A stretch of 64,000 nucleotides of DNA, taken from contig NZ_JACHJW010000001.1 in assembly GCF_014203835.1 (NCBI RefSeq), positions 62,001 through 126,000 on the forward strand. Reading direction: 5' to 3'. Below, piece after piece: positions 53,201 through 59,885 of the stretch (positions are counted from its first letter, which is position 1; each line of letters opens with the position of its first letter). Position numbers and translations under genes: made by a program. The notes beneath the pieces were generated by a model, which saw only the letters and a list, made by a program, of their open reading frames with translations, was not told the DNA's origin and made no database searches. This stretch comes from Micromonospora polyrhachis. Its GTDB lineage: Bacteria; Actinomycetota; Actinomycetes; Mycobacteriales; Micromonosporaceae.

Positions 53201-53981
53201 GCGGCTGGTCACGGCGCGGCGCGCGGACGACGCCGCCGACATCGCCTCCTGCGCCACGGGCAACAGCTTCACCGGCGACACGCTGGTGCGGATGGCCGAC
53301 GGTTCGACCAAACCGATCAGCAAGGTCAGGGTGGGCGAGAAGGTGTTCTCCACCGACCCCACCACCGGCCGTACCGGAGCCTTCGCGGTCACCGGAGTCA
53401 TCGTCGGCGAGGGTCGGAAGGAACTGGTCGAGGTCGAGGTGGACACCGACGGCCCCAGCGGTTCGGCCAGCGCCACGGTCACCGCCACCGAGGGCCACCC
53501 GTTCTGGTCAGCCGAGGAGAGGACCTGGGTCGACGCCGGCGACCTGACCGGCGGCGAGCGGTTGCAGACCTCCGCCGGGGGGACCGCGACCGTGCTGGCC
53601 ACCCGCGAACGGACCGAGCGGACGCGGGTCTACAACCTCACCGTCGACACGACGCACACGTTCTACGTGCTCGCCGGTGGGCTGGACCTGCTGGTGCACA
53701 ACACCGACGCCGGCTGCCCGGTACACGGTCCGTCCGTCCTGCCGGAGTCGACCACCGGCAAGCGGCCCCCGGGCAGGTGCAACTGCGACGACTCGAAGCT
53801 GGACGACGCCGGCACCGACCTGCGCGCCGGCACCGCGCAACGGCAGAACGACGACCGGATGGAGGAACTGCGCAGGGTGCTGGAGGACCGGGGGAAGCGG
53901 GCGGAGCTACCCAAGAGCGTCATCGGGCAGGCGGACGAGTTCTTCGACGTTCTCGACACCTGGCTTCCACCCGGTTTCTGA
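44217..53981 (+). CDS. Giant RHS/YD-repeat exoprotein with LamG and HINT domains (polymorphic-toxin-like)
   Basis: A 3,254-residue protein. A basic N-terminus and one hydrophobic helix (about 30-45) suggest export or anchoring; a Gln/Pro-rich linker follows. A DNRLRE-like domain spans about 370-560. YD-type N-terminal sequence begins at about 780 (EFDAQTGNVS; GAGWSTRYDM). A LamG domain (about 995-1240; ESYWRLGEAQG, RWHHAVLSV) interrupts the RHS part. Long YD repeats run from about 1375 to 2570, and the RHS core ends AFLSRDTVNY near 2650. A cationic tract with repeated WSGVKKVA units (about 2690-2760), a helical segment, a HINT domain (about 3017-3160; NSFTGDTLVRMADG, ending LLVHN) and a 93-residue tip with Cys-Asn-Cys follow. 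The start at 44217 has CGGAGG; an upstream start at 44157 lacks this. No immunity gene was recognised. Confidence 0.92.
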   Translation: MQDSDLNASDRQTSDLLRSLRRTRRSPKPMLAIVLAATLALIVATDGVEGLPEPPDTSSAATAGAARDGSTGAQPAPRQRWDSASGNGQAPQQRVNTTIPASQQSRYPQHKLSQQPTVPANTASQQKPPATQLRGYQPASSQELAQQRDAYQQVYTNTDGTQTTVFSTAPVNYRTASGGWAPIDPRLTADAGSGWRNTADAVQVRLAARADDPTLARFTVADGQAVSYGLAGAAPVPGRADGALVTYRGVLPHVDLELESRPGALKETLVLRSVDAPRVYDFPLRLDGLTAALRDNTVVLTDAAGTVRAVIPPGYVVDAAPVPVTSTAVTYQLLTVAGRPTLRVSVDEKWLRDPARVYPVRLDPTVELPVASGAADSAMYVHGSSSASGSSELRVGTVDGANAASYLRFGGLVDRLRYHTIYGAQLQVVNYDSDSCRPREVTVHPVTAAWSAGTGYSYPGPAVGAALASKSFAYGYVEFGADRSACPIAAEALDLGGAGANLVQRWVNGEQANHGLSLRASTDPLSGKRFTGPGTANPPKLYVTHSPYNASYAIPKPVPNPPVLQNQDGRVAVTVTNRSAEAWTVGNYYLAYRAYHAQTGAAVTQQRAANLTASVPRGAKVTLDATIKALPPGRYFLDFTMVRTGGVVFTDHQVPPARMVLEVTDIPPVVQELYPPNGYAASTLAPQLWARALDIDAPPGSSLSYKFEVCEQTASGGTTGCFDSGFQARTAWTVPAGKLYWSRTYRWRVIVKDGGNEVSSPSSTLLTAVPQPEITSRIAGATTAANDREFDAQTGNVSTTAMDATVTTVGPELNLVRTYNSLDPRRDGAFGAGWSTRYDMRVVADADGTGNMLATYPDGQQVRFGKNPDGTFAAPSGRTASLTWNGTIWTLVDKARMTYQFSSTGRLTKITDAALRSIVLTYRTTDGKLARARVANSQTNTAGRSLTFIWSGAHVVSVAADPVDGTAPTWTYTYSGDLLASVCAPGNACTRYDYAAGSHYRTGVLDAKPESYWRLGEAQGTAVGSEVAVNLGKDAGTHTGVTLGTAGALTGTGNTAATFNGTSSVVELPKGAVKKSRDGAVELWFKASITGSGGPLLGYQTKALGEASTTGVPVLYVGTDGLLRGQFNGPTVAPLTSTAAVNDGRWHHAVLSVMGGVQTLYLDGAKVAERSGTTVEHSLLTFNQLGAAYATTPASWPGWGTTARRYFTGAIDEVAVYSHPLGQAAVTAHHRYATGTNQMTAVTLPSGKIAAQFTYDTNADRVTKHTDRHGGVWTVGAPLVYGGDTDLRRSVQVLDPANRPHLYEYDALTGQLLRSGTPLGLETREEDRPGSPTPSPTTPPTEVCSTPDPDDPAFCTVIPGGSGGPVFVRHPLEGMAIRTFEYDDRGNQTVVTNENGDAVRMTHDQRGNVTSKRTCRAAGVCHTTYTTYPATVTDPFDPRNDLPTEARDGRSAGATDNTYRTTYSYTPFGELATQVNPDGSTVRHTYTTGGEGAYGGGTVPAGLLLTTTDALGKITRYAYYQNGDLYRVTQPSGMVTSYTYDALGRTLTTTEISDSYPAGVVTSHTYDALSRPVGTTEPATTDAVTGQAHQKRSTTTYDVDGNVTRVEVADVHGADATRTTSWEYDQHNRPVKATDAEGNETVKNYDRFGNETSVVDANGNRYDYAYTARNTLAEVRLRAYAGDEGPTTGDYLVLHTYTYDYAGRMVSDTDAMGRRLEYQYYGDDQLHRIVLKNFRNPDGSTRDYVVEENTYDGAGNRTRQAAANGTSVTQQTYTRAGNVATVVVNPGGAALTTSYTYDAMGNVTRMTRTGRASNVPWTMSTTPEQVDYVYDDSGNPVRQTVVAGPVSRVTTSSYDQRGLLTDATDPLGRTIRYGYDELGRRARVIAPPVAAEEDGDAPTTVTPTTVTGYNTFDETVHTADARGNVTSYAYNRLGRQVGRTAPTYWPPAGIGSLQPTTSTRYDPAGNVVETVDARGNPTRYSYDQLGRLVSRDEPTGVADRAVTRYTYTRTGQLLSTTGPTGSRVEATYDDLDRQVTATVLERYPTVRALTMGYRYDDNGNVTSVVSPSGATTNNVYDTLGQLTRVTDPAGVVTSYGYDYAGRQVRVSDALGRTERIDYDLLGLITAESDLAADGTVLRTQTYGYDAAGNLTSAVSPGGVTTSYEYDAHSRLARQVEPATANSSITTGFGYDVAGNPTRYTDGRGNRTISTYNSWGLLESQIEPVTTAHPNAADRTWTLAYNITGQPTKLTAPGGVTRIRSYDAAGRLTSETGAGAGTPERSLGYDLAGRLVRATAPVGTDTYRYDDRGNLLSAAGRSGSANFGYDADGQLTNQTDASGSATYTYTKRRLTAIRDGITGVTQNYTYDASGQPTSIDYGSGRTRTFGYDNLARLTSDVTRNSTGQSVNSISYRYDVDDKLVAKTTTGTAGAGNHTYAYDLAGRLVTWTGPQGTVAYAWDASGNRIRAGAKTASYDERNRLLSDSDYTYTYTARGTLASRTSSGLTEQYAFDAFDRLTTAGSVGYTYDALNRVANRGTTSFGYAGLADDVVTDGTGRYSRGPTGEVVAVGEGNEQLLALTDGHGDVVAGIEPADTTLAALTDSKAYDPFGQVVATEGDTGDLGFQGDWTDPTTGQVDMGARWYEPGTGAFLSRDTVNYSTGDAILANRYTYAAGDPLAHIDPDGYWPSCGWCKSVVNKVKKTASNAWSGVKRVASTTWSGVKKVASSAWNGLKAGASYVWSGVKKVANWVGSGIKKVAAAISNGAKWLYNKARTAVTWVGQKLRAAGAWVADKASRAWKTVTGAVSAGMSWARQKAEQARQVIHEMKRKVTETARRAIEYVAKHNPIKAVAAALKPIVSTIKTVVSAAAHIPAAVVATVRDVVADTVQATKVLYQAAVQVAGTVVEELSKATEAVVDFAQAAAPYVKDALSLAAEAVGITDLVDCVSKGDLEACAWTAATVAGFALGGAGGGTIRAARVASLAAKHGDEVVDVVRGGSRLVTARRADDAADIASCATGNSFTGDTLVRMADGSTKPISKVRVGEKVFSTDPTTGRTGAFAVTGVIVGEGRKELVEVEVDTDGPSGSASATVTATEGHPFWSAEERTWVDAGDLTGGERLQTSAGGTATVLATRERTERTRVYNLTVDTTHTFYVLAGGLDLLVHNTDAGCPVHGPSVLPESTTGKRPPGRCNCDDSKLDDAGTDLRAGTAQRQNDDRMEELRRVLEDRGKRAELPKSVIGQADEFFDVLDTWLPPGF

Positions 53982-54079
53982 CAGTTGTCCACCCTCCGGA
54001 ATCGGCTGCCCCGACCGGCTGCTGATCCAGGGCGACCGCCGGCACTCGACGCCAACTCGACTAGGACGAAGGAAGTGAA

Positions 54080-56476
54080 GTGTCTACTACCGAAGGCACG
54101 TACCGATTGTGGCCGGCTCGGCTGCTGACCGTGCTGACGCTGCTGGTGGCGGCGGTGGGTGTGGCTGTCGCCCGCCCGTCGCCGGCGGCCGCTGACGCGG
54201 CCGGGTTGGGTGGCGACTACGTACCTCTGACCAGCGGCGCTGCGTTGCTCGACACCCGTACCGGACTCGGCGGGCGCACCGGCGTCGTCGGGGCCGGTGG
54301 TGTGGTGACGTTCCCGGTGCTGGGTGTCGGCGGCGTCCCCTCCTCCGGGGTCAGCGCGGTCCTGATCCGGCTGGTGACGACGGACGGCACCGGTAACACC
54401 TACCTGCGGGCCTACCCCGACGGCACCACCCCGAACGGGGTCTCGATGCTCAACAGCTTCGTCGGCGAGCAGGTCTCCAACACTGCTGTCGTGCAGCCGG
54501 GTAGCAACGGCCGGATCGCCGTCCGCAACGACGTCGGCAACGTCCACGTCATCGCCACCGCACAGGGCTACTTCCGCTCCACCGTCGGTGGCGGTGGCGG
54601 GTTCGTCCCGGTGTCGCAGAACAAGCTGGTCGACACCCGCGACGGCACCGGAACCACCAAGGCGAAGATCCCCGCGAACGGCACCCGTACGGTGACCCTG
54701 ACCGGTGGTGTGGTCCCGACCACGGCGACCGCCGTGCTGGCCAACGTGGCCGCCGTCAACGTGACCGCCCCCGGTTGGCTCGGTGCGATGCCGGCCGGCG
54801 GTGGCAGCCCGGTGAACTCGGCGCTCAACTTCGAGGAGACCGGGCACCACTCGCACCTCGTCTCGCTGCCGCTCTCCTCGACCGGCCAGGTCACGTTCAC
54901 CAACCGCAGTGGTGCCGCCGTCGACCTGATCGTCGCGCCGTACGGCTACGTCACCGGTGACAGCAGCCAGGGTGCCGGCTTCCGGCATTTGACGGCGACC
55001 CGGCTCTACGACAGCGGCAGCACGATCGTCAACGGCGGTGTGGTCGACGTCCAGGTCACCGGCAAGCTCGGCATGCCGACCCGAGGTGTCGCCGGGGTGG
55101 TGCTCAACGTGACGGTCGCCGGAGCGAGCGCCACCGGCGGCATCAAGGTGTGGCCGACCGGCGGGGCCGAGCCCAACGCCGGCCAGGTGCATGTGCGCAA
55201 GCCATACACGGCAGCCGGTCTGGTGATCGTCAAACCGGGCACCAACGGCCAGATCCGGCTCAAGAACACACTGGGCGGATCCGCCCGCATCATCGTGGAC
55301 ATCCAGGGATACCTCACCGACCCGATCCCGTCGGTGCCGGTGCAGTCGTACGCGGCGTCGGTGGGTGTGCAGGCCGGACCGGTGGTGGGTGCGTCGCTGG
55401 GCATGGTCGAGTACGCGTACACGGACAACATCGGCCGGGTCCTGGTCGGACACCAGACCGATGTGGACAACTTCGGCTCGGTGCAGTGGACCGTGCTGTC
55501 GGGTAACGAGGCGTTCTCGGGCCGACCGTCGCTAGGGGTGCTCGGTGACGGCCGGGTGCAGGTGGCCGCCCACTACTCGGATTCGGACGTGTGGGCGCGT
55601 ACGCAGACGGCGGTGGGTTCGGCGACGTGGAGTGCCTGGGCGGACTTCGGTGGTTCGATGGCCGCCGCCCCGGCGGTGACCCGACTGCCGTCCGGAACGA
55701 TGGCCGCGTTCGCCGTCGACGTCGACGGCAAGCTGTGGGTCTACCAGCAGACCGGCACCATCCCCGGCTGGCGGGCGCTGACCGACCAGGACTTCGTCGG
55801 CACGCCGGTCGTCGCACAGACCCGCACCGGGGTACGGCTGTTCCTGCGCACCACCGCCGGCACGGTGACGACGGCCGAGTACGTCGACGGCACCCTCTCC
55901 ACCTGGACGAACCTGGGTGGCACCGGCACCAGCGCGCCAGCGGTCGTGGTCTACCCCGGCTACCGGATGCGAATCTTCGTGCAGTCCCTCGACGGCACCA
56001 TCGCCACGAAGTACCAGGACGCGGCGGGGACGTTCCCGACGGCGTGGACGTCGCTGGGCTCGTACGTGTCGGCGGGTGCCCCGGCAGCGGTGCTGGATCC
56101 GGTGTTGGGTCGTACGGCGGTGGTCACGCGTAGTCCCACCGGCCAGGTGATGCTCTCCTGGGAGACCGCGCAGGGTTCGGGTGTCTTCACCGGGTGGTCC
56201 GCCGCGATACCGGACCTGTTCGAGTCGGCGGCGACCGATCCGACGATCGTGCCGGTGACCAACAGCGCCGGACAGACGTGGTTGATCCTGTTCCGTACTC
56301 AGAACAACGCGAGTCGGATCTACGAGCGGCAACCGATGACGACGCTGGCCGCGGCGGCCGGACGGACCCTGTCGACCCCGGCTGGGCTGGCTGGAATGGC
56401 CAACCTCGACCTCGTGCCGATCGCGAACCGGGTCTTCGCCGCCCACACCCTGCCTGCCCCGCCACCCGGCGCGTGA
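54080..56476 (+). CDS. Exported adhesin-like protein: three DTR modules plus C-terminal beta-propeller
   Basis: A 798-residue secreted protein (signal peptide about 1-38, cleaved near AAADA). Three modules of about 115 residues follow (about 45-167, 174-293, 297-414). The first two share an (L/V)xDTR-x-G motif at the start and all end in GY(F/V/L). I know this type from actinobacterial exoproteins but not its function. Residues about 430-790 form a propeller-like series with WSAWADFGG, WRALTDQDF, STWTNLGGTG and AWTSLGSY strands (PLL-lectin-like). The GTG start has GAAGGAAG. It lies 98 bp after the RHS gene on the same strand. Its C-terminal half is homologous to the next gene. Confidence 0.85.
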   Translation: MSTTEGTYRLWPARLLTVLTLLVAAVGVAVARPSPAAADAAGLGGDYVPLTSGAALLDTRTGLGGRTGVVGAGGVVTFPVLGVGGVPSSGVSAVLIRLVTTDGTGNTYLRAYPDGTTPNGVSMLNSFVGEQVSNTAVVQPGSNGRIAVRNDVGNVHVIATAQGYFRSTVGGGGGFVPVSQNKLVDTRDGTGTTKAKIPANGTRTVTLTGGVVPTTATAVLANVAAVNVTAPGWLGAMPAGGGSPVNSALNFEETGHHSHLVSLPLSSTGQVTFTNRSGAAVDLIVAPYGYVTGDSSQGAGFRHLTATRLYDSGSTIVNGGVVDVQVTGKLGMPTRGVAGVVLNVTVAGASATGGIKVWPTGGAEPNAGQVHVRKPYTAAGLVIVKPGTNGQIRLKNTLGGSARIIVDIQGYLTDPIPSVPVQSYAASVGVQAGPVVGASLGMVEYAYTDNIGRVLVGHQTDVDNFGSVQWTVLSGNEAFSGRPSLGVLGDGRVQVAAHYSDSDVWARTQTAVGSATWSAWADFGGSMAAAPAVTRLPSGTMAAFAVDVDGKLWVYQQTGTIPGWRALTDQDFVGTPVVAQTRTGVRLFLRTTAGTVTTAEYVDGTLSTWTNLGGTGTSAPAVVVYPGYRMRIFVQSLDGTIATKYQDAAGTFPTAWTSLGSYVSAGAPAAVLDPVLGRTAVVTRSPTGQVMLSWETAQGSGVFTGWSAAIPDLFESAATDPTIVPVTNSAGQTWLILFRTQNNASRIYERQPMTTLAAAAGRTLSTPAGLAGMANLDLVPIANRVFAAHTLPAPPPGA

Positions 56477-56585
56477 CCGGTGGGCACCGCACCTGTTCCC
56501 AGAGTTCCCAACGGGTTTCCCGGCCGTCGCCAGCAAGCGTCGATGGCGACCGGCTCCACAACGTCGGCTTAGTGGAAGGTATGTC

Positions 56586-58580
56586 ATGAAACGGTCACAA
56601 TGGCGCGGGCGGCTGGCCGCCGCCCAGGTCACGGTGGTGGCGGCAACGTTGCTGGCGACAGCGCAGGCGGCACCGGCGTACGCCGCCGACACGGTGAGCT
56701 GTGCCACGCAGACGTCGGTCTTCGCCGCGGACGCCAGCGGCAAGCTCTGGCGCTACCCGCTCAACGCGCCCGGCAGCACGGGCTCCAGTTGGTCGACCGC
56801 GAAACACATCGGGAACGGCTGGCAAACCTACGGCCGGGTCCTCGGCGGTCCGGGCGGGCGGGTCTACGGCATCAACAGCAACGGCCTGTACCGTTACCGC
56901 TGGACGAGCAGCGGCTGGGAGATGACCAACGGTAGCGCTGCTCAGCGGATCAGCACCGGCTTCACCCAGTTCGCGACCGCGAGCGCCCGAAACAAGATCA
57001 CCGTCGACGAGCGGGGTGACTTCTACGCCGTCGACGCCGAGGGGCGGCTGCGGACCTACCGGTACGACGAGGCGGCCGGCGCGTGGAGCTTCTCAAGCCG
57101 TCTACTCGACACCGGCTGGGGCCGGTTCAACCTCATCGTCGCCGCCGGCCCGGGTGTGCTGTATGCCCGGGACGCCACCGACGGTCGGCTCTTCCGTTAC
57201 CGGTACGACCCGGAAAGCCAGCGTTGGATCGACTACCAACTACAGCTCGGCACCGGTTGGAACGCCTTCAGCAAGGGGATCTTCTCGGCCGGTGGGGACA
57301 CGCTGTTCGGTATCGAGGGCAACGGCACCCTGGCGCAGTACCGCTTCCGTGAGGACACCAACACCTGGGTGATCCTGCGGCGAACCATCGGTAGCTCCTG
57401 GCACAACTTCGGCAACGTGGCCGCCACCACCGACGCCTGCAAACTGGCCGTGTCGCACGTACCGGCTCGACCGTCGGTGCCGGTGGCCCAGAACGCGGCC
57501 ACGACGGTGACGCAGGCCGCCTCGAACAGCATCGAGCTGACCCACACCGACAACATCGGCCGGCTGTTGCACGGCCGGATGAGCCCGGACAACTTCAGCT
57601 CGCTACAGATGACCGCGGTCTCCGGTAACGACGGATTCAGCGGGGTTCCGGCGCTCTCCGAGAACACCCAGAACCTGGTTCGGATCACCTCCCGGAACAT
57701 CAACAGCGACGTCTGGACCCGTACCCAGTCCACCGCCGGCAGTCCCGGTTGGAGCGCCTGGACCGATCTGGGCGGCCGGATGGCCTCCGGTCCTGCGGTC
57801 GTGCGGCTGTCCAACCAGCGTGAGGTGCTGTTCGCCGTGGACGCGGGCGGTGCGCTGTGGGCCCGGTGGCAGGACCCGGTGCACGCGGACCTGCTGGCCT
57901 GGCGCAAGCTCGGTGGCAGCGGCCTGGTCGGCACCCCGGTAGCGGTGCCGCTGGCCGACGCGAGCGCGCTGGTCGTCGTCGCGGACAACACCGGCACGCT
58001 ACGGGCGGCCCGGTACTCCGGCGGAGTTCTACAGGAGTGGACCAGCCTCGGCGGCAGCGGCTTGACCGGCACCCCGGCCGTGGTGGTCATGCCCGGCTAC
58101 CGCCTGCGGATCTTCTCCCGCGACGCCCAGGGTCGGATCGTGGCGACGGAGCGGCGCACGGACGGCACGTTCACCGGGACCTGGGCGACGGTCGGCGGCA
58201 CGGGTGTCACCCCGGCTGGTTCGCCGAGCGCGTTGCTGAGCCCGGTCACCGGCCGGATCGGGGTCTACGTGCGGGGCACCGACGGATACATCCACTACGC
58301 CGCCGAGACAGCTCAGGGCAGCGGCACCTGGGGCGACTGGATTCCCGCCCAGGACGCGTTCGAGACCTACGCCACCGACCCGACCGCGTTCAGCTTCACC
58401 AACGCCAACGGCCCGAACGTGGCCTACCTCGCCCGTACGCCCAGCGGCACACTGCGGTTGTACACCGTGCATGAACCGGCGAGTTGGGCTGCTGGGGCCG
58501 ACGGGGCCCGCCGGACCGCCGACCCGGCTGAGCGCCCGGTCTTCCTTCGGCAGGAGCTGCCCGACACGATCGTCGACTGA
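56586..58580 (+). CDS. Exported lectin-like protein: tachylectin-2-type domain plus beta-propeller
   Basis: A 664-residue secreted protein with a signal peptide of 34 residues (ending AYA-ADT). Residues about 38-285 show tachylectin-2-like blades with recurring GxGWxxF/Y motifs (GNGWQTYG, DTGWGRFN, GTGWNAFS, GSSWHNFG). These bind GlcNAc-type sugars in known members. Residues about 310-650 match the propeller of the preceding protein: TDNIGRLLHGRMSPDNFSS against TDNIGRVLVGHQTDVDNFGS, SDVWTRTQSTAGSPGWSAWT, and PAVVVMPGYRLRIFSRD. It lies 109 bp downstream of its relative and is likely in the same unit as the RHS gene. Strong hairpin after the stop. Confidence 0.87.
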   Translation: MKRSQWRGRLAAAQVTVVAATLLATAQAAPAYAADTVSCATQTSVFAADASGKLWRYPLNAPGSTGSSWSTAKHIGNGWQTYGRVLGGPGGRVYGINSNGLYRYRWTSSGWEMTNGSAAQRISTGFTQFATASARNKITVDERGDFYAVDAEGRLRTYRYDEAAGAWSFSSRLLDTGWGRFNLIVAAGPGVLYARDATDGRLFRYRYDPESQRWIDYQLQLGTGWNAFSKGIFSAGGDTLFGIEGNGTLAQYRFREDTNTWVILRRTIGSSWHNFGNVAATTDACKLAVSHVPARPSVPVAQNAATTVTQAASNSIELTHTDNIGRLLHGRMSPDNFSSLQMTAVSGNDGFSGVPALSENTQNLVRITSRNINSDVWTRTQSTAGSPGWSAWTDLGGRMASGPAVVRLSNQREVLFAVDAGGALWARWQDPVHADLLAWRKLGGSGLVGTPVAVPLADASALVVVADNTGTLRAARYSGGVLQEWTSLGGSGLTGTPAVVVMPGYRLRIFSRDAQGRIVATERRTDGTFTGTWATVGGTGVTPAGSPSALLSPVTGRIGVYVRGTDGYIHYAAETAQGSGTWGDWIPAQDAFETYATDPTAFSFTNANGPNVAYLARTPSGTLRLYTVHEPASWAAGADGARRTADPAERPVFLRQELPDTIVD

Positions 58581-58589
58581 TCGAGGACC

Positions 58590-58631
58590 GGTACGGGTAG
58601 TCGTGGTCAGCCGGCCATGACTACCCGTACC
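58590..58631. terminator. Strong hairpin ending the RHS-lectin unit
   Basis: GGTACGGGTAGTC plus GTGG (58590-58606) pairs with CCAT plus GACTACCCGTACC (58615-58631), 17 positions with one G-T wobble, around an 8-base loop. It begins 10 bp after the stop codon. Confidence 0.8.
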
Positions 58632-58659
58632 AGCTTTGTGGGGCGTCCTGGAACAGTGA

Positions 58660-58752
58660 TCTGTACAGACTCTGTACGTCGTTTGTGCCCAGCCCTGGCG
58701 ACATCGCGATAGGTTCTGCCCCGCCCATCCGAGCCAACCGGTTCTCGGATGG
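58660..58752. promoter_or_regulatory. Direct and inverted repeats upstream of the ParB-like regulator
   Basis: TCTGTACA (58660-58667) is followed 11 bp later by TCTGTACG (58671-58678), a phased direct repeat. Further on, CCATCCGAG (58725-58733) and CTCGGATGG (58744-58752) form a perfect 9-bp inverted repeat just before the ribosome site. Either could be an autoregulatory site or a leader hairpin. Confidence 0.45.
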
Positions 58753-58779
58753 CTGTAGTCCAGCGGAGGGCAGGATGAC

Positions 58780-59808
58780 GTGTCCTGGGCGGTGGCAATG
58801 AGCGACGGCACAGTGGAGCATGCCGCGCCGGTGGAAAGCCGGCTTGAGGATGTGCTCCGGCGTATCCGTAGCGACATCACCTGGGTGGATGTCGATCTGC
58901 TACGGAAAGGACTGTCTCCCCGGCTCGACGGAATCGACACCACGCACGTTCGACACCTGGCCGGGCTACCGGAGGAGCTGCCGCCCCTGGTGGTGCACCG
59001 GGCCACAATGCGGGTGATGGACGGGCTACACCGGCTGGCCGCGGCGCGCAGTCGCGGCGAGCGACAGGTGCCGGTGGTGTACTTCGAGGGCAGCAACGAC
59101 GAGGCCTTCGTCGTCGCGGTACGACTCAACGCGGTGCACGGCCGGGCGCTACGCACCAAGGATCGCGCGGCGGCGGTACGGCGCATTCTCAGCACGCACC
59201 CCCACTGCTCAGATCGCTCGATTGCCGCCATGTGCGGGGTCGCGCCACGCACGGTCGCCAGGCTACGGCAGGAGTCGGCCGACGACTGCCAGCGGCTGAC
59301 CACCCGTGTCGGGCGTGACGGCCGGCGACACCCGTTGTCCGCCCAGGAGGGACGCCGCGCAGCCGAGCGGATCATGCGTGAGGAACCGGAGGTGAGCCTG
59401 CGCGAGGTGGCGCGCCGGGCCGGCGTCTCCGTCGGCACCGCGCTGGACGTACGGCGGCGGTTGCTCGCCGCAGCCCCCGAGGTAATCGGGCACCCCAGCA
59501 CCGGAACGCCGCTCGCGCAACGGCAGTGGGCTACGGGGGACGCCGGCCGCACCACCGTGCCGAGGATCCGTGAACAGCTGGAATGGTTGGCCCGGGAGCC
59601 GGCGCTGCGCTACACCGATCAGGGTCGGGCGCTGCTCCGCCTGGTGTCGACCACGTTGGCCTTCCTCGACAGCCCCGGGCCGACCGCGAAGGCGGCTCCT
59701 CATCACTGCCGGCGTTCACTGCAGGCGGTGGCCCGCGCCTGCGCCAGCGGCTGGCTCGACTTCGCTGAACGACTCGACGACGAACAGGTACCGTCCCGGG
59801 CAGCTTGA
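58780..59808 (+). CDS. ParB/StrR-like transcriptional regulator
   Basis: A 342-residue protein with an N-terminal ParB-like domain: PPLVVHRATMRVMDGLHRLA, then ARSRGERQVPVVYFEG, where DGLHR is the usual GxxR-type nucleotide/phosphate motif. A helix-turn-helix follows (SDRSIAAMCGVAPRTVARLR), then a second one (SLREVARRAGVSVGTALDVR). This layout is that of StrR/NovG-type pathway activators rather than of chromosome-partition ParB. The start is GTG at 58780 behind GGAGGGCAGGA; ATG at 58798 is the alternative. No antibiotic cluster is visible. It may control the RHS-lectin genes or distant targets. Confidence 0.82.
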   Translation: MSWAVAMSDGTVEHAAPVESRLEDVLRRIRSDITWVDVDLLRKGLSPRLDGIDTTHVRHLAGLPEELPPLVVHRATMRVMDGLHRLAAARSRGERQVPVVYFEGSNDEAFVVAVRLNAVHGRALRTKDRAAAVRRILSTHPHCSDRSIAAMCGVAPRTVARLRQESADDCQRLTTRVGRDGRRHPLSAQEGRRAAERIMREEPEVSLREVARRAGVSVGTALDVRRRLLAAAPEVIGHPSTGTPLAQRQWATGDAGRTTVPRIREQLEWLAREPALRYTDQGRALLRLVSTTLAFLDSPGPTAKAAPHHCRRSLQAVARACASGWLDFAERLDDEQVPSRAA

Positions 59809-59885
59809 CCGCAGTGCCCCACGCCACCGATGGCGCTGCTGGGTGATCTCGTGCCGTGCCGGGACCGTGTCTCGTCCTGGCCGTC

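Noticed and set aside
46494-53498. Several 500-590-codon minus-strand frames inside the RHS gene
   Set aside because: They mirror the YD-repeat periodicity of the sense gene and show no independent motifs or ribosome sites.
53700-54079. Immunity gene right after the RHS tip
   Set aside because: The 98-bp gap has no room for a gene, and the next product carries a signal peptide and binding domains rather than a small cytoplasmic immunity protein.
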